Below are positions 57,563 to 64,000 of a DNA stretch of 64,000 nt, in pieces; positions within the stretch are counted from its first letter, which is position 1; every line of letters begins with the position of its first letter. The position numbers and the translations under genes were made by a program. Source of the DNA: Oscillospiraceae bacterium (GTDB lineage: Bacteria; Bacillota; Clostridia; Oscillospirales; Oscillospiraceae); assembly GCA_020025305.1 (NCBI GenBank), contig JAHHSG010000011.1, positions 1 through 64,000 on the forward strand, read 5' to 3'. The notes beneath the pieces were generated by a model. It was not told the origin of the DNA and did no database searches. It worked only from the letters and a program-made list of their open reading frames with translations.

Positions 57563-59182
57563 ATGAAGCTGTCCCGTCTGTCTCTGCAAGAAAACCGCAC
57601 GTTTTTTTCTTCACTCGGATATGAGCTTCCTCATTTTAATGATCAGGCCATGATCCAAGCCACAAAGGCCCATCCCACTTGGATTCATTTCGGAGCCGGC
57701 AATCTCTTCCGTGCTTTTTTGGCTCCGCTTAGCCAGCAACTGTTGGATGAGGGCAGCTGTGATACCGGTATTTTAGTGGCGGTAGGCTTTGACGCATCTC
57801 TGCTGGACACAGTTTACCGCCCTTTTGATAATCTCACCGTGACCGCTACGCTGTGCGCCGACGGCGAGATCCGCAAAAAAGTGGTAAGCAGCATTGCCGA
57901 CAGTTTCTGCATGGTAAACTCCCCAGAGGAATGGCAGGCACTGCTGGACATTTTTTCTAACCCCTCCTTGCAAATGGCCAGTTTGACCATTACAGAAAAG
58001 GCGTATAACTATCTCTCTGGCAGCGGCACCGTACTGCCCAACATTCTGCAGGACATGGAAGCCGGCCCCGCAGGCGCAGTCAGCTATCTTGGCCGCATCA
58101 CGGCGCTGTGTCATCAGCGCTTCACCACCTGTGGTGCGCCGCTGGCTCTGGTCAGCATGGACAACTGCTCCCATAATGGTTCTCGTCTGGAAGCTGCCAT
58201 AACGGCCATTGCACAGGGCTGGCAGGAGCGTGGTCTATGCAGCGCCGGTTTTGTGGATTGGATCTCCGATCGCAGAAACATCACCTTTCCTTGGACCATG
58301 ATTGACAAGATTACGCCTCGGCCCAGCGAAGCTGTCTCCCGGATGCTCATGCAGGATGGCCTTGCGGGCATGGAACTCCATGTGACACGCCACGGTTCCT
58401 ATGCCGCTGCCTTTGTCAACACCGAAGAGGCACAGTATCTGGTCATTGAGGACGCTTTTCCCAACGGTCGGCCTCCGCTGGAGCGTGCCGGCGTTATTTT
58501 CACTACGCGTGAGACAGTGGATAAGGTGGAGACAATGAAGGTTTGTACCTGTCTCAATCCTCTCCATACCAGTCTGGCCATACTAGGCTGTCTTTTAGGT
58601 TTTACTTTCATTAATGAGGAGATGAAGGACGAAGACCTCCGCCGTCTCGCCGAGCGCATAGGCTATAGCGAAGGTCTGCCGGTGGTAGTAGATCCGGGCG
58701 TAATCTCTCCACATGCCTTTTTGGATGAAGTGATCACCAAGCGTCTGCCCAACCCCTTTTTGCAAGACGCACCCCAGCGCATTGCTTCCGACAGTTCCCA
58801 AAAGATCCCTGTCCGCTTTGGAAACACAATAAAAAAATATGCCGCGCATCCTGCGTTAGACGTCCGTGACCTCAAGGGGATCTCGTTTGTGCTGGCGGCC
58901 TGGTGCCGCTACCTGATGGCTCTGGATGACAGCGGAAATACCTTTACCCCCAGTGACGACCCTATGCTTTCAGAGTTAATGCCGCTGTTGGCACATGTCA
59001 AGTTAGGCCAGGCCTGTGACGTACACAAAACACTGCAGCCGATTCTCTCCAATGCCTCCATCATGGGCTCCGATCTCTACGAGCTGGGCCTTGCCCCACT
59101 GGTAGAGGACTGGTTTTCCCATCTCATTGCCGGTCCCGGCGCTGTCCGCGAAACACTGCACCGACTGGCAGAAAATGCCTAA
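57563..59182 (+). CDS. uxuB: Fructuronate reductase / mannitol dehydrogenase family
   Basis: A 539-residue polyol long-chain dehydrogenase. WIHFGAGNLFRAF is the N-terminal dinucleotide site and MKVCTCLNPLHTSLAILG carries the catalytic K-x5-N-x2-H. It reduces D-fructuronate to D-mannonate with NADH; tagaturonate reductase (UxaB) is the alternative. AGGAGGAAAAATT precedes the ATG. It is divergent from the uxaC operon and takes the product of UxaC. Confidence 0.9.
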   Translation: MKLSRLSLQENRTFFSSLGYELPHFNDQAMIQATKAHPTWIHFGAGNLFRAFLAPLSQQLLDEGSCDTGILVAVGFDASLLDTVYRPFDNLTVTATLCADGEIRKKVVSSIADSFCMVNSPEEWQALLDIFSNPSLQMASLTITEKAYNYLSGSGTVLPNILQDMEAGPAGAVSYLGRITALCHQRFTTCGAPLALVSMDNCSHNGSRLEAAITAIAQGWQERGLCSAGFVDWISDRRNITFPWTMIDKITPRPSEAVSRMLMQDGLAGMELHVTRHGSYAAAFVNTEEAQYLVIEDAFPNGRPPLERAGVIFTTRETVDKVETMKVCTCLNPLHTSLAILGCLLGFTFINEEMKDEDLRRLAERIGYSEGLPVVVDPGVISPHAFLDEVITKRLPNPFLQDAPQRIASDSSQKIPVRFGNTIKKYAAHPALDVRDLKGISFVLAAWCRYLMALDDSGNTFTPSDDPMLSELMPLLAHVKLGQACDVHKTLQPILSNASIMGSDLYELGLAPLVEDWFSHLIAGPGAVRETLHRLAENA

Positions 59183-59207
59183 GCTTTCTTTTACAGCCAT
59201 ATCCAAC

Positions 59208-59244
59208 ACGCCGCCCAGCTCTTTTGCTCGGCGGCGTCGTCATT
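59208..59244 (+). terminator. Terminator after uxuB
   Basis: ACGCCGCC / GGCGGCGT with a 14-nt loop, then ATTTTTA. Confidence 0.75.
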
Positions 59245-59367
59245 TTTATAGCTGCACTCTATAGAGTACAGCCCCGCCTTTTCAGGTCTTTGTACTTTTT
59301 TTCATTTTCGCTGCATATACTCCCACTGCAAGTTGAATGTCGGGAGTGGTGAGCTATCAAAGGAAAT

Positions 59368-59604
59368 ATGGAACAGCGGGCCTGCGATTTGGCCGCCTAC
59401 ATTATCGAAAACCGCACCACCGTGCGTGACGCCGCCCAGAAATTCGGTGTCAGCAAGTCTACGGTACATAAGGACATCTCCGAGCGTTTGCCCTACTATA
59501 ATCGCAGTCTCTATCTGCAGGCCAAGGCGGTCTTGGAGGAAAATAAGGCCCAGCGCCACATCCGCGGCGGCCTTGCCACGCGGAAAAAGTACAAGGGCGC
59601 ATAA
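59368..59604 (+). CDS. spoIIID: Sporulation transcriptional regulator SpoIIID
   Basis: A 78-residue DNA-binding protein acting in the mother cell during sporulation. RACDLAAYIIENRTTVRDAAQKFGVSKSTVHKDISERLP is the family's signature helix-turn-helix with the C-terminal basic helix GLATRKKYKG. AAAGGAAAT precedes the ATG. A CATATACT upstream could be a sporulation-sigma -10. Its presence marks the organism as a spore former by descent. Confidence 0.97.
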   Translation: MEQRACDLAAYIIENRTTVRDAAQKFGVSKSTVHKDISERLPYYNRSLYLQAKAVLEENKAQRHIRGGLATRKKYKGA

Positions 59605-59634
59605 AAAAGGACTGCCGCCGGCAGTCCTTTTTTT
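59603..59634. terminator. Convergent terminator between spoIIID and tex
   Basis: GGACTGCC / GGCAGTCC flanked by A-run and T-run. Confidence 0.92.
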
Positions 59635-59641
59635 GCTTATT

Positions 59642-61801
59642 TTACTCTTTGGGCACCTGCCGCATGCTCAGGCCAATCCGGTGCTTCTTCTCATCCACTT
59701 CCAGTACCACGACCTTGACGATGTCGCCTACCGCCACCACTTCACTGGGGTGCTTAATAAACTTGCTGCACACTTGGGAGATGTGGACAAGACCATCCTG
59801 ATGGACTCCAATATCCACAAACACGCCGAAATCCACCACATTGCGCACGGTGCCGGTAAGCACCATGCCGGGGGCCAGATCCTTGATGTCCAGCACATCC
59901 GTCCGCAAAATAGGGGCAGGCAGTTCATCTCGCACATCACGTCCCGGCTTCAAAAGCTCCTTGATCACGTCACGGAGGGTGGGGACGCCAACGCCGATCT
60001 CTTGCGCTACCTTCTCCTCACCCAAAAGCTTCACCTTCTGCTCCAAGAGGGTCATCTCCCCTGCCGCCACGTCCTTGAGCGTATAGCCGGTGAGGGCCAG
60101 CAGCGCCTCGGCGGCCTTGTAGCTCTCGGGGTGAACACCGGTATTGTCCAGCACGGACTTGCTCTCCGGTACCCGCAGGAAGCCGGCACTCTGCTCAAAG
60201 GCCTTGGGGCCCAGCTTAGGCACCTTCAAAAGCTGCCGACGCCCGGTAAAAATACCGTTCTCCTCCCGGTACTTCACAATGTTTTTCGCCGTGGTGGCAT
60301 TGAGTCCGGACACCCGCCCCAGCAAGCTGGCCGAAGCGGTATTCACATCCACACCCACGGCGTTGACGCAGTCCTCCACCACACCCGAGAGCGTCTCATC
60401 CAGCCGCTTCTGGGGCATATCATGCTGATACTGTCCCACGCCGATGGCCTTGGGATCGATCTTTACCAGCTCCGCCAGAGGATCCTGCATCCGGCGCGCA
60501 ATGGACACGGCGCTGCGAAGATTCACATCGTACTCCGGAAACTCCTCCGCCGCCAGCTTACTGGCCGAATATACGGATGCGCCGGCCTCGTTGACAATCA
60601 TATAGGACACGCCGCCTCCCACCTGACGAATCAATTCCACCGCCATCTGCTCCGTCTCACGGCTGGCCGTACCGTTGCCAATGGCAATATGCTCCACACC
60701 GTGACGGCGCACCAGCCGGGAAAGCTTTTCAATAGCCTCCTTCTTCTGCCGCTCACCGTAGGTGGGATAGACCACTGTGGTGTCCAGCACTTTGCCGGTA
60801 CCGTCAATAACCGCCACTTTACAGCCGTGGGCATAGCCGGGGTCAAGCCCCATGGTCACGTGGCCCTTGACCGTGGGCTGCATCAAAAGAGGACGCAGGT
60901 TCAGGCCAAAGTTGGCAATCGCCCCCTCACAGGCGCTTTCCGTGCACATAGCACGGATTTCTCGCTCCAGGGACGGCCACAACAGTCGATCAAAACTATC
61001 CTCGCAGGCGCTGCGGACAAAGGCTGCGCAGGCGCCGCGGCCCTTGACGGCGCGATTCCAGATCAGCCCCAAGGCCCACTCCCGATCCACTTCTACCGAC
61101 ACTTTCAGGAATTCTTCTTTCTCCCCACGGTTGATGGCCAAAATCTGGTGGCCTGCCAGCTTGGAGAGCGTCTGACTGAAATCGTAGTAGAGTCGATAGA
61201 CGGAATCCTCCTCTTTGGCGGCCACAGAGCGCAAGGTGCCTTTTTTCAAAGTCAGCTCCCGCAGCTCCTTGCGGATGGCGGCATCGTCGGCGATCCACTC
61301 GGCAATGATGTCATTGGCTCCGGCCAGTGCATCCTCCACCGCAGCCACGCCCTTTTCCTCGTCTACATACGCTGCGGCCAATCTATCCAGCGGCTCCCGG
61401 CTCTCCTGCAGGAAGATGGTGGCTGCCAGCCCCTCCAGGCCCTTCTCCTTGGCCATGGTAGCCCTGGTACGGCGCTTCTGCTTATAGGGCCGGTAGAGAT
61501 CCTCCACCTCTGCCAGCGTCTTGGCGTTATCAATGGCCGCAGCAAGCTCCTCTGTCAATTTTTCCTGTCCCTCGATGGTCTTTTTGACCTCCTCTTTTCG
61601 TGTCTCCAAACTCCGGAGATAGGTCAATCGATCTTCCAACGCACGCAAAGCCGTATCGTCCATGCTTCCATGGAGTTCCTTACGATAGCGGACAATAAAA
61701 GGGATCGTATTTCCCTCATCCAAGAGGTTGATCACGTTCTCCACATACTGCAGCGGCTGCTGCAGTTCCTTTGCCAGGATCTGGGAAATTTTTTCTCTCA
61801 T
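59642..61801 (-). CDS. tex: Tex-family S1 RNA-binding transcription accessory protein
   Basis: A 719-residue Tex protein. The YqgF-like domain reads GLDPGYAHGCKVAVIDG; the helix-hairpin-helix region includes VNTASASLLGRVSGLNATTAKNIVKYREENG; the C-terminal S1 domain is APGMVLTGTVRNVVDFGVFVDIGVHQDGLVHIS. It binds nucleic acids and aids transcription and stress tolerance. Monocistronic. Confidence 0.97.
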   Translation of the reverse strand: MREKISQILAKELQQPLQYVENVINLLDEGNTIPFIVRYRKELHGSMDDTALRALEDRLTYLRSLETRKEEVKKTIEGQEKLTEELAAAIDNAKTLAEVEDLYRPYKQKRRTRATMAKEKGLEGLAATIFLQESREPLDRLAAAYVDEEKGVAAVEDALAGANDIIAEWIADDAAIRKELRELTLKKGTLRSVAAKEEDSVYRLYYDFSQTLSKLAGHQILAINRGEKEEFLKVSVEVDREWALGLIWNRAVKGRGACAAFVRSACEDSFDRLLWPSLEREIRAMCTESACEGAIANFGLNLRPLLMQPTVKGHVTMGLDPGYAHGCKVAVIDGTGKVLDTTVVYPTYGERQKKEAIEKLSRLVRRHGVEHIAIGNGTASRETEQMAVELIRQVGGGVSYMIVNEAGASVYSASKLAAEEFPEYDVNLRSAVSIARRMQDPLAELVKIDPKAIGVGQYQHDMPQKRLDETLSGVVEDCVNAVGVDVNTASASLLGRVSGLNATTAKNIVKYREENGIFTGRRQLLKVPKLGPKAFEQSAGFLRVPESKSVLDNTGVHPESYKAAEALLALTGYTLKDVAAGEMTLLEQKVKLLGEEKVAQEIGVGVPTLRDVIKELLKPGRDVRDELPAPILRTDVLDIKDLAPGMVLTGTVRNVVDFGVFVDIGVHQDGLVHISQVCSKFIKHPSEVVAVGDIVKVVVLEVDEKKHRIGLSMRQVPKE

Positions 61802-61817
61802 AGCGGTATCCTTTCCT

Positions 61818-61853
61818 TAAAAAAGAGACGGCCGCAGATGGCAGCCGCCTCTC
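61818..61853 (-). terminator. Terminator after the DUF1846 gene
   Basis: On the minus strand GAGGCGGC / GCCGTCTC (one G-U) followed by six T. Confidence 0.8.
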
Positions 61854-61858
61854 CCTAT

Positions 61859-63340
61859 TTACTTGTGATAGAGGGCTTTCACCTCATACTTCGGCTCGCA
61901 GGTCACGTTGATTCCCAAGCGCCGATAAAGCTCGATATCCTCAGAGGAGATGATCACAGAAAAGTGGGCATCGCAGCCCCGCAGGGAAGCCAACTGTTCC
62001 TGTACCATTGTGGCCAGCGGATTGGTAAGTCCGGAGATGGCCAAAGCAATCAGCACCTCATCGGAGTGCAGCCGGGGGTTGCTGTGGCCCAGATTTTGGG
62101 TCTTTAACTGACTGATGGGCTCAATGACCGATGAGGGGATCAGTTTCAGCTTTTGATCGATCCCGGCCATGGCCTTCAAAGCGTTCAGCAGAAGCGCTGC
62201 AGAAGCGCCCAGCAGATCTGAAGTCTTGCCGGTAACAACTCTGCCATCGGCCAGAACCATGGCACCGGCAGGCGCTCCGGTCAGCTCCGCCCGCTTCAAG
62301 CTGGCCGTCACCGCCGGACACATCTCCGGCGTAACGCCGGCCTTCTGCATGACAATTTCCAGCTTACGCACCAGTGTTTCATCGCCTTCCCCCCGGGCTC
62401 GCTGCACCATGCCATCATAGTAACGCCGCAGGATCTCACGACGGGAAGCCTTTTGACACACCTCGTCGTCCACAATAGCAAAGCCCGCCATGTTCACGCC
62501 CATATCGGTGGGAGATTTATAGGGAGAGCATCCCTGTATCTTCTGGAACATGGCATTGAGTACAGGGAAAATCTCTACGTCGCGGTTATAGTTCACCGTC
62601 GTCTCACCATAGGCCTCCAGATGGAAGGGGTCGATCATATTCACATCATTGAGATCGGCCGTGGCGGCCTCGTAGGCCAAGTTCACCGGGTGCTTCAAGG
62701 GAAGATTCCAAATGGGAAACGTCTCGTACTTGGCGTAACCGGCCTGTATGCCACGCTTGTGATCGTGGTAGAGCTGACTGAGACAGGTAGCCATCTTGCC
62801 GCTGCCCGGCCCCGGTGCAGTTACCACTACCACCGACCGGGTGGTCTCAATGTAGTCGTTTTTACCAAGGCCCTCATCGCTGACAATGTGGGCAACATCG
62901 GAGGGATAACCGGCGATGGTATAGTGGCGGCAGGACTTGACCCCCAGCGCCTTGAGCCGCCGAATAAACGCATCCGCCGCCGTCTGAGAGGCATATTGGG
63001 TAATGACTACACTGCCCACAAAAAAGCCCATGCCGCGGAAAATATCAATAAGACGCAGTACCTCTTCATCGTAGGAAATACCCAGATCCCCGCGTTTCTT
63101 GCTCTTCTCGATATCCCAGGCATTAATGGCTATGAGGATCTCTACATCCTCTTTCATCGTCTCCAGCATCCGGATCTTGCTGTCTGGCTGGAAACCCGGC
63201 AAAACCCGGGACGCATGGTGATCATCGAACAGCTTACCGCCGAACTCCAAATACAGCTTGCCGCCGAACTGCGCCACCCGCTCTTTGATATGATGCGCCT
63301 GCAACTGCAAATATTTGTCATTGTCAAACCCAAGTTTCAC
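61859..63340 (-). CDS. DUF1846 domain protein
   Basis: A 493-residue conserved protein of the DUF1846 family: KLGFDNDKYLQLQAHHIKERVAQFGGKLYLEFGGKLFDDHHASRVLPGF at the start, VVVTAPGPGSGKMATCLSQLYHD (a P-loop-like GPGSGK) and NLPLKHPVNLAYEAATADLND. Family members are widespread in Firmicutes with no settled function; the nucleotide-binding loop suggests an ATP- or nucleotide-dependent enzyme. Monocistronic. Confidence 0.93.
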   Translation of the reverse strand: MKLGFDNDKYLQLQAHHIKERVAQFGGKLYLEFGGKLFDDHHASRVLPGFQPDSKIRMLETMKEDVEILIAINAWDIEKSKKRGDLGISYDEEVLRLIDIFRGMGFFVGSVVITQYASQTAADAFIRRLKALGVKSCRHYTIAGYPSDVAHIVSDEGLGKNDYIETTRSVVVVTAPGPGSGKMATCLSQLYHDHKRGIQAGYAKYETFPIWNLPLKHPVNLAYEAATADLNDVNMIDPFHLEAYGETTVNYNRDVEIFPVLNAMFQKIQGCSPYKSPTDMGVNMAGFAIVDDEVCQKASRREILRRYYDGMVQRARGEGDETLVRKLEIVMQKAGVTPEMCPAVTASLKRAELTGAPAGAMVLADGRVVTGKTSDLLGASAALLLNALKAMAGIDQKLKLIPSSVIEPISQLKTQNLGHSNPRLHSDEVLIALAISGLTNPLATMVQEQLASLRGCDAHFSVIISSEDIELYRRLGINVTCEPKYEVKALYHK

Positions 63341-63497
63341 AGTACTCTCCCTCTCTATCCTCTATACTTTAACTTTGATATTATACCCTATCCAACGATG
63401 GAAAGAAAGCCTTTTTCTCTTTTTCCTGCAGGATGATTGCAATTTCTCTCCCGGGGGAGTATACTGAGCACAATATAAGTAAGAAGGGAGATACGCC

Positions 63498-63695
63498 GTG
63501 CGCTTCACTGTTCTTGTAGGGAAAACGATGGATCTCACGTTGCCGCCTGCCGTTTTTTTCGAGACAGATGACTTGGAGGGGGCTCGCGCCGTAGCCATGC
63601 GCCTGGCTTTTGATGAACGCAATCGGGTGCAGGTTTGGGACACCAAATACGATGAGCCCGTGGAGGATTTTGACTCCCCCCGTTACCATGCATAA
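63498..63695 (+). CDS. Hypothetical protein, 65 residues
   Basis: A small acidic protein (TDDLEGARAVAMRLAFDERNRVQVWDTKYDEPVED). Start GTG at 63498 with GAAGGGAG upstream. It looks real from the ribosome binding site and the terminator after it, but matches no family I recognise. Confidence 0.55.
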   Translation: MRFTVLVGKTMDLTLPPAVFFETDDLEGARAVAMRLAFDERNRVQVWDTKYDEPVEDFDSPRYHA

Positions 63696-63728
63696 ACAAA
63701 GGCGGGGCCGCTGTGCGGCCCCGCCTTG
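63696..63728. terminator. Convergent terminator
   Basis: GGCGGGGCCG (63701-63710) / CGGCCCCGCC (63716-63725), followed on the minus strand by TTTGTTT. Confidence 0.9.
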
Positions 63729-63738
63729 CTATGTACTT

Positions 63739-64000
63739 TTACCGGGAAACAAAGAACATGACAGCAAAGAGAAGAGCAATGACCCAAGTACCCACGCTGA
63801 TTTCCTTGACCTTGCCGGAGAACAGCTTCGTAAACACATAGCCGATCAGGCCAAAGGCAATACCATAGGAGATATTGTAGGTCAGCGGCATGAAGGCCAT
63901 GGTCAAAAATGCCGGGACAGCCGCACTGGCATCACTCCAATCAATATTCCTCACGTTGCCCATCATCAAAACGCCCACATAAATGAGTGCCGCAGCACAG
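63739..64000 (-). CDS. NCS2 purine permease (3' part, runs off the right edge)
   Basis: About 86 C-terminal residues: VGVLMMGNVRNIDWSDASAAVPAFLTMAFMPLTYNISYGIAFGLIGYV, matching the last helices of AzgA/PbuG-type guanine-hypoxanthine permeases, which couple purine uptake to protons. The 5' end lies outside the window. Confidence 0.9.
   Translation of the reverse strand, partial: CAAALIYVGVLMMGNVRNIDWSDASAAVPAFLTMAFMPLTYNISYGIAFGLIGYVFTKLFSGKVKEISVGTWVIALLFAVMFFVSR

Noticed and set aside
59333..62107. A 924-codon plus-strand open frame
   Set aside because: It is antisense to tex and runs through spoIIID in another frame. Its translation is His/Leu/Gln-rich with no family features.
1..64000. 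CRISPR arrays, rRNA genes, IS elements with terminal inverted repeats
   Set aside because: None seen. No regularly spaced repeat series, rRNA core sequence or transposase gene was found.

Overview
The window looks like a chromosome segment of an anaerobic, endospore-forming Clostridia, probably an Oscillospiraceae-type gut bacterium. This is inferred from SpoIIID, a desulfoferrodoxin, a ferredoxin:thioredoxin reductase-like protein paired with thioredoxin, a bacterial V-type ATPase with Na+-type c-subunit residues, an OPT transporter, GGAGG-type ribosome binding sites and moderately high GC content. No rRNA or other strict taxonomic marker is present.

Left end (1-2772): the end of an integrated mobile element. 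It carries an MqsR-like toxin and an MqsA-like/Panacea antitoxin behind a promoter with two perfect palindromes, an excisionase, and the 3' half of a tRNA-Arg(CCU) gene that reads as the attachment scar. From 3 to 10.7 kb lie an M20 peptidase with two membrane proteins, a membrane-anchored EEP-fold hydrolase, a DhaK-DhaL dihydroxyacetone kinase and a glycerol dehydrogenase whose 5' end abuts a truncated araC gene. From 11 to 20.6 kb lie a GT4-PlsC fusion, GAPDH, a SpaA-type surface protein, a redox group (desulfoferrodoxin, FTR-like protein, thioredoxin) split by a 1.24-kb insertion flanked by 55-bp direct repeats, a glycolipid pair (CrtO-like acyltransferase and GT28 glycosyltransferase) and a small alarmone synthetase.

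Middle (20.6-45.8 kb): a nine-gene V-ATPase operon with a strong promoter, a small-multidrug-export-type protein, a Na/Pi cotransporter, a two-component system with an HD protein, a heterodimeric ABC exporter, an integrase relic beside tRNA-Pro and two tRNA-Ser genes, an orphan PqqD-like protein, an OPT transporter, and a MerR regulator diverging from a YitT-like membrane protein through a 19-bp-spacer promoter.

Right (46-59.2 kb): a sugar-acid regulon. One operon encodes a polar-amino-acid-type ABC transporter, two AP2-type TIM barrels and a bicupin. A GntR/FCD regulator is divergent from it. A second operon holds uronate isomerase (uxaC), a PfkB kinase, 6-phosphogluconate dehydrogenase (gnd) and a LarA-family protein, and uxuB diverges from it. 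Repeated TGATATAY boxes spaced 11 or 33 bp sit at three promoters. The gene content suggests a hexuronate route through mannonate, gluconate and 6-phosphogluconate, with no mannonate dehydratase in the window. The end (59.3-64 kb) holds spoIIID, tex, a DUF1846 protein, a small hypothetical gene and the 3' part of an NCS2 purine permease.
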